Shown piece after piece: positions 32,518 through 42,419 of a DNA stretch of 64,000 nucleotides (its first letter is position 1; each line of letters opens with the position of its first letter). The stretch comes from Caecitellus pseudoparvulus (taxonomy: Eukaryota; Bigyra: Bicosoecida). A program made the translations under genes and the position numbers. The stretch spans positions 186,001 through 250,000 of the forward strand of contig CBFFRQ010000053.1 of NCBI GenBank assembly GCA_965644315.1, in the 5' to 3' direction. A model generated the notes under the pieces. The model was given only the letters and a program-made list of their open reading frames with translations. It made no database searches and was not told where the DNA came from.

Positions 32518-34330
32518 CTACACGATGAGGTCCACGAGGGAGGACTGTGCGGCGCCGCTGCCCTCTTCGGGAGCATGGATGGTGCCCCCTGGCGTGTGAG
32601 TGACCAGGGCATCCTCTGCATCCGCCGAAGACAGGCTGTTTGCACGGGCATAGCCGCCCGAGGCCCGTGGCACGGACAAGTACACGTCTGAGGACTGCGC
32701 CAGCATGCGGAATGCCCGCATCTTGGGGGCTGTAATGTAGTGCGCCGTGAACAGCGTCACGACGGCGGCGAAGACGCTGCCACCGACGCAGACGGAGGCG
32801 ATGCCGAGGCCCCCCGCCAGCCACACGGCCAGGCCCATGGGCGCCAGCGTGCAGAGGAGGAGGATGACCACCCCCACCATCATGGCCACCGGGGAGGGCA
32901 CGATGGCGATGCAGTCGTTGGTGAGGGCGAAGGCCAGCAGGGACATCCACGGCGCCGCTGCCGCCAAGATGTACTGCAGGTGTCCCTCGGCGCCGTCCCA
33001 CCCCGTTGGGGCGAGGGCGTTCAGGTTCAGGGCGCAGATGATGACGCCTGCCACGGCGCACGCCGCCAGGAGCCAGCCGGTGATGATGTGCTGGCACCGC
33101 GCCCGCGTCATCTGCTGGGCCTTGGTGTGGAACACGGAGTTGGCGGCCTCCAGCAGTGCCACGCTCGCCTTGTCCAGTGCGGGGCGAGCAGGGTACACCC
33201 ACCCCGCTGGGGACCGAGCAGGCTGCAGGTGCTGGGAGCTGCCACCTTTGGCGTCGGGGTTCACGCCGCTGGGACTGCTGGCCTCCGGAGCACTGCGGCC
33301 GGGCACCTCCAGCTGCGCCCACACTGCCAGGTGGTCACTCATGCTGACTGTGGGGCCATAGGGCAGCTTCACTGGTTCCTGGCCGGTGAAGCCGGAGGCT
33401 GTGATGCGCCAGGCGTGCGGGCCAGGCGCGCTGTGCGCCATGACGTAGTCCAGGCGGGCGTCCACGTCGCACTGGGGTGGCGCGCAACATCCGTAGGGGT
33501 CCTTGGAGGCGAAGGTGTTCTCGGGTGTGCCAAAGGTGCCGTCGCTGATGCGGCGGGCGGCAGGCGGCGGCTGCATGGTGGGCGCCTTGGCCCCGCTGTC
33601 GCTGCCTGCTGCCACTGGCTGCACCTCCGAGTAGGCGTCCCGCAGGCCAGTGAAGGCCTGCAGCAAGCGGAACTCGGTGGAGGTGGGGGGGCAGTTCAAG
33701 TCCCCCATCAGCAGGCACAGGGGTGCCTTGCGGGTGCTCCGGATGAACTGCGCCGCTTCGAACACCTGCGCTGTGCGGTACGGCTTGTACGAGTCGTCTA
33801 CGCCATCCTGGTACTGTGCAATGAGGTGAGTGGAGAAGACATCCACAGCGCCATGCGGCGTCTCCACACGGCACAGCCCGATGCCTTTGCCAGCGTGCCA
33901 GTCCCATCGGTGCAAGTGGAAGGGGGAGCCGTTCACAGTGAACCTGAGTGGGGCAGGAGCGGCAACGTGGGGCTGGGAGCGCGGTGCGGAATTTGCGCCG
34001 CCCTCACCTCCTGAACATGACCTCCAGGATGGGGAAGCGGGAGAAAATCGTGACGCCGCAGCCCGAAGCCAGGTTGGGCAAATCAGCCCCCGCACTGAGG
34101 CGTGCCTGGTACCGCAGTCCAGCCGCGTCAGCGGCCGAGCTGAGGCGCTTGAACGAATCGTCGTGGAAAAGCTCCGACAGGCTGAGGATGTCCAGGTCCC
34201 CTGCTTCCCGCGTCAGGAACTTGGCCAGGGCCTGGATGCGCCCCGATCGGTGCTGGGCAACGATGGGGGCGTCCCAGATGTTGTACGTCATGACGCGCAG
34301 TCGGGCGGCGCCCTTGCCTTCGCCTGCCAT
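32518..34330 (-). CDS. Neutral sphingomyelinase (SMPD2-like)
   Basis: Exons 34330-34008 and 33943-32518 join in phase to 582 residues. The exonuclease-endonuclease-phosphatase fold shows LRVMTYNIWDAPIV, the metal-binding Glu in SLSELFHDD, FHLHRWDWHAGKGIGL, DVFSTHLIAQY, LMGDLNCPP, DARLDYVMAH and the terminal SMSDHLAVWAQLEV, the order seen in SMPD2-type sphingomyelinases. About five hydrophobic helices follow (residues about 370-500), more than the two of the human enzyme, then a Ser-rich tail. It should hydrolyse sphingomyelin or a related lipid (such as inositol phosphosphingolipid) to ceramide at a membrane. The start at 34330 was chosen because the family begins just before this point. The intron is 64 nt. 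Confidence 0.88.
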
Positions 34331-34497
34331 CCTGACCACTTGGCGCGTGTAGGCGTCGCAGAGCTCGGCGCCACACACCTGCGCCCCGCCTCGTGCGAAG
34401 GGCTATGAGGGGGGCTGATGCTGCTGCAACCTGCACACTGCATTTCCAGCCGTGACGAGGGAGGGGTGCTGGTGCCGACGATAGTGCCCTCGTTACC

Positions 34498-37045
34498 TCA
34501 CTGCCGCCGCCGCTTGGCGGGGCCTTGGCTGGCGCCGTCACCCTCGCCGCCACCCTCGACAGTGGCAGTCGCGTCAGGCGCAGGCGTGCCCCTGGCCTTA
34601 ACATCTTCGTCAATGGCGCGGAACTGCGCCGTCCACCCGACTGGGTACAGGAAGGGGCGGTGGTCGAAGCGGTTGTCGTCGGGGGAGTAGCTCTCAGCGT
34701 GGTAGCTGGGTGTCAACACCGTCATCTTGTGCCGGTTGATGGCGTAGTACCTGAAGAAGCGCTTGACCTTCTCGCCCACCTCCTGTGGTGTCAAGCCCCG
34801 CTGGGGCACCCACTCCACCAGCAGCCGCTGGTACATGGTCAGGGGGCCACAGCGGTGAACCTTGCGCAGGCGCCCAAAGGCGCCCAGCTCAGCATAGCTC
34901 ATGCCCATGTCTTCCTCGTCTGTCTGGGTGTGCTCGCCCTGGCCAGAGGTGGGCCGCAGCTCCGCAGTGGGCGGCGCCGCCACCACCTCCAGCAGGGATG
35001 GGTACGGGTACTCCTTCCCCGCCCAGCCCAGGAACTGCTTGAGGTCACCCTTGGCCACGCCGCCGATGGGGTTGATGTCTGCAGCGCTGCAGTCGTACTT
35101 GGTCATGTACCCACGCAGGGCCTCGTCCACGTTGGCGCTGCCCAGCACCAGCAGGAAGCCAGATCGCCCTCGCACCCACAGCAGCAGCTGCGCCAGCAGG
35201 TACGCCCACACCATGCGCAGACGAGCTTGGATGTTCTGCAGTGCCAGGTCCTCTGCCCAGCTGCCGCCTGCGGAGAGGAAGGCGGGCGTCTTCCCGAACA
35301 GCGCTGCGAACACCGTCAGCATGGCCGCCACCACCGCGTCGATGTTCATATCCACGTGGTACGCGCCTATCTCCTTCGCCAGGGCTGCCGCGCGGCCCCG
35401 TGTGGCTGCGCTGGAGTTTGCCGTGCCCATGTACGTCGTGTGGAAGAGGCGGTGGGCGAGGTCAGCGGGGCTGGACGGCACCCAGCCTCCGTCGTCCAGG
35501 CGAGCCAGGGGCAGGTGCATGCCGCCCCCCGCTGCCGTGAGGGTCATGTGTCGCGGAGGACCCCGCACACACACCGCCCCTGCTGCCGCTGCCGCTGTGG
35601 CGCCTGAGCACCCTGCCTCTGCGACCTCCTTCGGCACGGGCTCCTCCCCCACCACCCGCCGTGCGTCGGCCAGGACTCGGGCATTGCCTGCCATGATGGC
35701 GCGGTACACCTTGTGACACATGATGCCCACAATGGCGGCGGTGGCAGAGCTGTCCGCGCCCCCTGACAGGGGCAGGAAGTAACCGTTGGCGCCGCTGCGG
35801 CGCAGGTAGTCCCACAGCCAGCAGGCGGGGCCGTAGCCGATCTCCTCCTGTGGTGAATGCACGGTCAGAGCCCGGCTGGGCGTGGGCAGGCACAGCTTGT
35901 CACAACGCAGTGTCAGCGGCGCCCGCACGATGGGCAGGCGTCGGGATGCTTGGGACTGGGTGCCGTGGGAGGTGAGGGAGGCACGCAGGGAGCGCACTTC
36001 GTTCAGGTCCACGACGGCCGTCACCACCTCCACGTCGGCAACGGAGAACTGCGTGCCCTGTGCCACCACCTCCCCGTTCACGAAGACACTGGCACAGCCG
36101 TCGAAGTAGACACGGTTGCCGTCGCCGCCTTGCTGGTTGGCGTACAGGTACACCCCCCCCGCCTTGCCTGTCGCGGACTTGATGTTGTCCACGCGGTAGT
36201 GCAGTTTGCGCAGCTGGTGGTGGGAGCCGGAGCCGTTGGAGACGATGTCCACGCCGTTCAGCGCGAAGAGGATGTGGGGCGACTGCACCGTGTACAGCTC
36301 CTCGCACGTCTCCGTGGCCAGGCGGGCGTCCTTCGTCTGCACGATGGCGATGCCGAAGGGTGCCACCTCCTGTCCGCCTGTGGCCTCCACGATGACAGGT
36401 GGCAGCGACACCTCCTCCAGCTCGCAGATACGCTGTGGGGTGGGCGTGCCGAGCGTGTGCTCGCAGTGTGTCGCAAGGTGCGTTCGCCCGCGCCAGCCAG
36501 CGGAGCACTCGTACCTCGTCGCCCCAGGGGGTGAAGTACCTCGTTTCACGGTAGTTTCCATCGTTGGCATTGAACATCTGAGCACGGCACGCACACCGAG
36601 AGAGCGGGGTTTACGCAGCAGAGTTTCGTGAAACGCCGCCCAACACGCCGAGCGGCCATGTGCAAGCTCCACCCCCCCAGCACACCTGGCGGCCCTCACT
36701 CACCTTGGGGCGGATCAGGAGGATTCTGCCATCAAGCACCCACACTCTACAGTTGTACCGGGTGCCACGGTGCAGCACTGGCATGCCGATGTCACACAGA
36801 ATGCCGTGCGTGGTGTCATCCTGCAGCAAGTCTGCCAGGCCATCCCACGAGTGGTGGAAGGTGTCCATTTCAAGGAAGTGGTCCTCGCACATGTACCCAG
36901 GAATCTCCAGCTCGGGGCCCACGCGGTACCGTGCCCCAGCCGCCTTTGCCTCCAGGATGGACTCCCGGATGCGCGCGACATTGCCGTCGAAGTCCAGCGC
37001 CCACTGGTTCAAGTTGCACGTCGCGACAGTGACGTAGTGCGTCAT
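34498..37045 (-). CDS. NADSYN1: Glutamine-dependent NAD+ synthetase
   Basis: Exons 37045-36704, 36577-36515 and 36432-34498 join in phase to 779 residues (human is 706). The N-terminal glutaminase (nitrilase fold) keeps its triad: Glu in GPELEIPGY, Lys in LIRPK and Cys in TETCEELYT. The synthetase part has the PP-loop [21 protein letters not shown], the Gly-rich [11 protein letters not shown] and the tail [32 protein letters not shown]. The extra length is an Ala-rich insertion at about 35560-35640 after the PP-loop helix, plus a C-terminal extension. It makes NAD+ from nicotinate adenine dinucleotide, ATP and glutamine in the cytosol. Confidence 0.96.
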
Positions 37046-37155
37046 GTTTGCCGAGTGTAAACTATGCGGGGGTGGTGGCGGTCCTGTGCGCGTTGCTGCC
37101 ATGTCAACGCGGCTTGTGGGTGAACGGGAGGATGTGTCGTGCGTGCGCAACTGTC

Positions 37156-38110
37156 TCACTGGGTATCCGGCCAGAACTCCCGGCACACCGTGTGCCCCGG
37201 ATGCACACGCACATCCCAGACAGGCCACGGCCCACCAGGCACACCTGCAAAGGTTGCCATGCCCAGCAGTGCACTGCTGCCCTCCTCCCCCACTGGTTCA
37301 GGGTTGGCCATGGCGTGGGGAGCGTCGTCGCCTGCTGCCGCCTGCCACGCTGGGCCATGCTGGGCCAGGGCTGCAGCCGCCTCCTCCTGCTCTGTGAACA
37401 GCTCCAGCTCCTCTGCCAGGGCGATGGCGCAGTGGGAGCGCACGAGCGCCACGCCACCCACCGGCAGTGCGTCGGCGGCGTGGTACATGCGCCCCATGCC
37501 AGGCCCCATGTACAGGCCAGTGGGTTGAAACGGCACTCGCAAGCCGCCTGCCGCGATGAGGGTGTCGCCTTCAAGCCGGTCAAACACAATCGCCGTGTCT
37601 GCTGGCTTGATGAAGTTCATCTCCTTCCCACAGGGAGACGTGAAGGGCTGAGGGGAGGGGCAACGCGGCTCGTGAGCGGCTGCCGGCAACAGTGGCCACT
37701 GGGCCCGTGCTTACGTAGTCGTTGTGCAGGCCGCTGGCGTTGCGACGCACGCGCCTGAAGAAGAACCTCAGGAACTTGTCGCTCTTCATGGACGTCGCGA
37801 TGTTCTTTGGTGTCGTGTCTTCCAGAAACAGCCGCCCCTGTGTCCGTAGGCAGGGCGGCACGTGAGGACCAGTGCGGATTTTGCAGCGCAGCGAAGGCCT
37901 CACAAGCAGGTCCACGTAGTAGAAGTAGTGGCGCTTGTGCCCTTCTGCTTCGTAAAACTCGTTGGACTTGATGTCGGCCTTCTGCCTCTGCTCCTCATAC
38001 ACTAGCTCGTCCCCAACCTGGCCACTGCACCTCCGCAACGGGGCGAAGCGCGAGGAAGCGCTCCAGCACGCCTGCGTCAACGACGCAGCCCTGGTGGCCC
38101 ACGAAAGCAT
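37156..38110 (-). CDS. UPF0598 family protein (C8orf82-like)
   Basis: Exons 38110-37904, 37837-37715 and 37647-37156 join in phase to 273 residues. The N terminus ([27 protein letters not shown]) is Arg/Ser-rich without acidic residues, as in a mitochondrial presequence. The family core is distinct: [78 protein letters not shown] and [18 protein letters not shown]. The family is found in animals and some protists and has no established function. The C-terminal 90 residues are not conserved as far as I can tell. The start is supported by the targeting peptide. Confidence 0.8.
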
Positions 38111-38342
38111 GTTGCGAGATTCAAGTGCAAGAAGACGTCTCAAAATGGGTGAAAATGCCCCTGGTGTGTTTGTACTTTGAAATATATGCCTTGGGCGATT
38201 GTGTGGCAATAAAAGTACAGGGGCAGCTTAGGCCATTGAAATGGAAAGACGCAAAGTAACGCGTTGGGATTCCGAAACAAGGATCGAAGTTGAACCAGAG
38301 GTGCCGTCGCTGTGCTTTACGTAGTGCAAGCAGGTGCGACAA

Positions 38343-38348
38343 TGCATT
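38343..38348 (-). terminator. Candidate 3'-end hexamer AATGCA (within AATGCATT)
   Basis: It lies 14 nt beyond the SET-gene stop on the minus strand. The flanking sequence completes the palindrome AATGCATT, although there is no converging gene here. Confidence 0.35.
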
Positions 38349-38361
38349 CCATCCACAATGC

Positions 38362-40737
38362 TCAAGGCTGAGTTGAAGGCTGGGGAGGCAGCTTGAGGCT
38401 GATGTGGCTCGCAGGCCAAGCAGCGCCGGGTTCGCAGCATGCGAGGAGGGCATCCTCCATTGGGTCGTACAGTTGGGGATGCGGCACGACAGCCACCTTG
38501 GCGCCGGGCACCAGGGCCTCCTCCGGCGCCGCAGTGACCAACTGCAGAGTGTCCACGCCCTCCCTCCGCCAGTAGGCCAGGATATGGCAGGCGCCATGTA
38601 CCTGAGCCACTAAGGGCAGGGCCACAGGCGGAAGCAGCGTCTCCGGTTCACCACTCCCAGGCAAAGTTATGGCATGGCGCATGACCGCAGCACTGGCCTC
38701 TGCGATGGCTTCGGGTGTGGGGTGGCTGCCAGCGGCGCTGGGCCACAAGTCTCGGACCTGCTCCGCATCCTGGGCCCACTGCTCCGCAAGGTGCTGCGCC
38801 ACATCTTGCAGGGGCAGCATCTCAGACTCCGTGGGAAGTGTTGCCCACGATTCAGCCTGCCACAGCGCAGGTGGCGCTGTGCTGGGGTAGGTGGAGGCTG
38901 GTCCCTGGCGCGGCCGCTTGGCAGGGGGCGCGGCTGTGTCGGCTTGCGCCACGCGCTGCAACCCTGACATCCCTTCGCCCCCCGCCTGCCACGCCATGGC
39001 TAGATGCACAGCCTGCAGCATGGGCGTGTTGTCGGGGTCCCCACCAGCGGCCTGCACCACTGCGGAAGGGAGGTGGGAAGCACGCCAACCAGCCTCCCCC
39101 GCACAGGCAGGCAGGCAGGCGGTCACTGGGACGGACAGCAGACAGGTGCTTCCGGATGAGTTGGGAGAGCATGCCCGACGCAAGAGGAGCGTGTCCTGCG
39201 CACCCCCCCACACAAGCTCACATGCGTGTCCAGGCGTGTTCAGGACGGCGTCCTGGGGCGGGGCCGGGGGGGCTGCAAGCGGTGCTCCCACCCCTGATGT
39301 ATGCTGCCGAATGTGCAAGACGCACGACAGTGCCTGGCGCTGTGCGAAGGCCAGTCCAGCGGCCAGGATGCCCCGTTGGCTGGCCACATATGCCGCTGCG
39401 ACTCGCCGGCGATAGGACCAGCGCTGGGCAGCGGCGGCAGCCAGCGTGGGCAGGCCTTGCCGTGGGGTGGTGTCCTCACACAGTGCGGGAGCAGTGGCAT
39501 CATCTTGCCCTGCTTGCGGCACAGCTGCTAGCTTGGCTTGCAGCATGGAGGCCAAGGTGGTCCAAAAGTGGCGGAAGGTGAAGGCAGAGACAGAGGCAAC
39601 AGCCCCTCGCCACAGCATGCCCGGAGCGGACACCTCCCGCCCACTGCACCAGGCGGCCAGTGCGGCTTCGTCAGCACTCTGCAACATGGGCAGGAGCAGC
39701 CTGAGCAGCAGCTGTGTGGCCGGGTGGCCGTCTGCCCACACGTACTGGACACGCCCTGCCGCACCTACCTGCTTCAGGGCAGCCTGCAGTGCCGGTGCAG
39801 CGGGGCGCGGTGGCAGGGCACACGCGACACTGTCGTGGGGGTTGTCTGCGGGGTGAAAGCCGAAGCCAATGAGGAGCTCTTCGCCGCCTTTGGCCCCGTA
39901 GTTGTTGAACACCTCTTCCCCAGCGGGCACGCCGCCTTGGCTCCGGAACACGAGCCCCCCATCTTCACACTCCCACACAAGACTGGAGGCATGATGGTGG
40001 TTCAGCGTGTCCATAATGGGCAGGAGCGCCCCCCCTGGGAAGGCCTCCCACAAGCTGGCGTCAGCAGCGGGCGGGGGGCCTTCCTCCTCCGCCTCCCCAG
40101 CCACCCGCAGGGGGAAGGCTCGAGACTTGAACGCCGCGTGCACCCACAGAAAGTCATCCCATGTCATCATGTCAGGCTGCAGCGTGACCTTGTCCCTGCC
40201 CAGGCGCTGCCGCAGGCGGGCCAGCACCCCCAGGCACTCCTTGTGGGCCAGGGCGAGAGTTGCCTGGCGCACCGCGATGCCCTGGCCTGCGTTGGTGCCT
40301 GCCAGCCACGTGAGCTGCTCAGCGTCCCAAATCACACCAGCGTCTTGAAGTGGCGGGATGGAGTTCATGTAGGCGTGCCACAGGGCGGCTTGGCCTGGCC
40401 CGCTGTTCAGCCGCAGAGCCAGGCACACCATGTACATGTACAGGCGAGGTGGGAGCGGCGGCAAGCCCGCCTCTGCGTCTACTTGCGCTTGTGCAGCAAG
40501 CTGCACTCCTGGTTCAGTGGCCAGAGCTCGACGGGGCGTGAGGGCGAGGTCGTAGGGCAGCTGCGCAACGATTGAAGCGGGGGGGATGGCTGCCTTCGCG
40601 AAGGCGCTAAATCCGCACACCCCGCCTTCAAACGCCATGTCCGGGTGAATGACGGCACCTGCCGCCTTGGCGGCATGCACCATGCTGATATGGGCCTCTG
40701 CAGTTGGTCCTGCTGCATGGTCTTCTGCCGCAGACAT
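38362..40737 (-). CDS. SET-domain methyltransferase, RuBisCO-LSMT/SETD3-like
   Basis: This is an intronless gene of 791 residues, starting at the ATG at 40737; the frame stays open upstream but codes nothing recognisable. The split SET domain lies in residues about 40-310: GGVCGFSAFAKAAIPPASIVAQLPYDLALT at the start, LLPIMDTLNHHHAS (the family NHS-type motif with H for S) and VFNNYGAKGGEELLIGFGFHPADNPHD with the catalytic Tyr. The family methylates lysine or histidine in proteins such as RuBisCO large subunit, ribosomal proteins or actin. The remaining 480 residues are Ala-rich; only part resembles the Rubisco LSMT substrate-binding region. The target here is unknown. Confidence 0.85.
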   Translation of the reverse strand: MSAAEDHAAGPTAEAHISMVHAAKAAGAVIHPDMAFEGGVCGFSAFAKAAIPPASIVAQLPYDLALTPRRALATEPGVQLAAQAQVDAEAGLPPLPPRLYMYMVCLALRLNSGPGQAALWHAYMNSIPPLQDAGVIWDAEQLTWLAGTNAGQGIAVRQATLALAHKECLGVLARLRQRLGRDKVTLQPDMMTWDDFLWVHAAFKSRAFPLRVAGEAEEEGPPPAADASLWEAFPGGALLPIMDTLNHHHASSLVWECEDGGLVFRSQGGVPAGEEVFNNYGAKGGEELLIGFGFHPADNPHDSVACALPPRPAAPALQAALKQVGAAGRVQYVWADGHPATQLLLRLLLPMLQSADEAALAAWCSGREVSAPGMLWRGAVASVSAFTFRHFWTTLASMLQAKLAAVPQAGQDDATAPALCEDTTPRQGLPTLAAAAAQRWSYRRRVAAAYVASQRGILAAGLAFAQRQALSCVLHIRQHTSGVGAPLAAPPAPPQDAVLNTPGHACELVWGGAQDTLLLRRACSPNSSGSTCLLSVPVTACLPACAGEAGWRASHLPSAVVQAAGGDPDNTPMLQAVHLAMAWQAGGEGMSGLQRVAQADTAAPPAKRPRQGPASTYPSTAPPALWQAESWATLPTESEMLPLQDVAQHLAEQWAQDAEQVRDLWPSAAGSHPTPEAIAEASAAVMRHAITLPGSGEPETLLPPVALPLVAQVHGACHILAYWRREGVDTLQLVTAAPEEALVPGAKVAVVPHPQLYDPMEDALLACCEPGAAWPASHISLKLPPQPSTQP

Positions 40738-40995
40738 GCTGAGGCTCGCGAACTGGATCGGGGGCGGCTCGGCAAGTACTGCTGCACGGAGGCTGCTTGC
40801 CCTGCACTGGCGTTGGCCTGCGTGTCCAGTGCGGGCGGCCGAGCCAGTTCGGGGTGCAGGGCAAAAACCAAACAGGGGCACTGCACCAATTTTTGCAGCA
40901 CTGCCACCTCTGTCAGGGCCACCATTCCCCCCTGGCTGTGTCCTGCTTGGTCCTCTCTCTCCCTGCCCTTGCACGCACCGCCTGGTTCCCTTGCG

Positions 40996-42403
40996 ATGAA
41001 GACCCTCACCAGCGTCCTCGCCTTGGCGGGGCTGGCTGCAAGTGCAGTGGCACAGGACTTCTCTGGTATTGATGCCGTCATCAATGGGGCCATTGCCCGC
41101 AAGGTGACGCCAGGGGCTGTCGCCGCCTTTGCCATTGGCGATAGGCTCGTGTACAGCCGTGCCTACGGCTCCTTCACGTACGGCGACAAGGCACCCGTCA
41201 CTGGGTCCAACCCTGAAACACAAGTGGACACCAAGTATGACTTGGCGTCCCTCACCAAGGTGACGACGACCACCAGCTGCATTGCGACGTTTTACCAGGT
41301 GAGGCGTCCTGCTGCACTGCACTTGCCCTGCCACGCCTCCCACGCGCTGCGCGGCCCGCCTGTCACCCCAGAGAGGCGAGCTGCCGCTGGACACACCCCT
41401 GGCGAGCCCATACCTGCTCGGATCAGCCTATGCCAACAACGGCAAGTCCGTCATCACCGTGGAGAACTGCTTGCTGCACAATGCGGGGTATCCCCCTGAC
41501 CCTGACCCCATGTACTGGTCCTCTGCCTTTGCCTGCCCTGCGACAGGGCACCAGCCGGTGTCGGAGGTGTTTTCCTGCGTGGACCAGGCCTACGACGGCC
41601 TCATGAAGCAGACCCTTATCAACCCCCCCGGCGCCAAGTACGTGTACAGCGACCTGTCCATGATTTCCTTACAGTACGTCGTGGGCACCCTGGCCAAGAA
41701 CCTCGGGTACATCCAGCCCTCCCAGCTGCACCCATCCTGTGCTGCAGCGCTGGCTGCACAGGGCACCTCGCCTCCCGGCTCCATGTCCGGCCTGGAGCGC
41801 TCGTGCTACTACGAGGCGTACGCGCGCCACTTCGTCTTCGAGCCGCTGAACATGAGCGTCACCGGCTTCCTGCCGCCCAAGGACGAGTGGGCTGCCATCC
41901 CGCCCACTTGGCAAGACACGTACTACCGCGACTTCTGGCCCCAGGGCCAGGTGTCCGATGAGAACTCGTACGCGCTGGGCGGCATCGCTGGGCACGCCGG
42001 CGTGTTCAGCAACGTCGTGGACCTCATGAAGCTCATGCAGTGGCTGATGCACCCCCCCGCTGCTTCGGACGTGTTCCTGAACGCCACCACGGTGGACCTC
42101 TTCACCACCATGCACAACGTGACGCAGTCTTCCCGTGCCTTGGGCTGGGACACCAACTCGTACGTCGCCAACACCTACCGAGGCTGTTCCAACTTGTCCC
42201 AGAACACTTTCACACACCTGGGCTACACGGGCACGCAGCTGTGCGGAGACAAGGACCGCAAGCTCATCACCATCCTGCTCACAAACCGGTGCTACCCCGA
42301 CAAGACGGGCGGCCTGACCACCATCCACCCCGTGCGCCAGCAGTGGAACGACGCAGTGCTGGCGGTGTACAACAACATCACGGCAGCCGCACCGCTGCAG
42401 TGA
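40996..42403 (+). CDS. Secreted beta-lactamase-fold serine hydrolase
   Basis: Exons 40996-41298 and 41372-42403 join in phase to 444 residues. A signal peptide (MKTLTSVLALAGLAASAVA) is followed by a class C beta-lactamase/DD-peptidase fold: VTPGAVAAFAIGDRLVYSRAYG, the SxxK nucleophile in YDLASLTKVT, YVYSDLSMISLQYVVG with the second-motif Tyr, and LGGIAGHAGVFSNVVDLMKLMQ. These blocks closely recall bacterial hydrolases, some of which are fused to glycosidases. Eukaryotic relatives such as LACTB are more distant. It probably acts on an extracellular or lysosomal ester or amide; the substrate is unknown and nothing implies antibiotic resistance. The gene has a normal host-type intron (73 nt) and host GC content. 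Confidence 0.88.
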
Positions 42404-42408
42404 GGCGC

Positions 42409-42416
42409 AATGCATT
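42409..42416. terminator. Shared 3'-end palindrome AATGCATT between converging genes
   Basis: The hydrolase stop ends at 42403 and the opposing stop begins at 42420. The palindrome fills half of the 16-nt gap and reads AATGCA on both strands, so it could serve both genes. Confidence 0.5.
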
Positions 42417-42419
42417 GCT

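Noticed and set aside
36055-36180. Loss of a conserved Cys in the NAD+ synthetase glutaminase ([10 protein letters not shown] in place of GCDG).
   Set aside because: The catalytic Cys of the family is the one in TETCEELYT, which is present, so the enzyme looks intact.
38205-38212. CAATAAAA on the plus strand, a canonical-looking poly(A) signal.
   Set aside because: Both flanking genes run on the minus strand, and the nearest plus-strand stop is tens of kilobases upstream, so it is on the wrong strand to serve a gene here.
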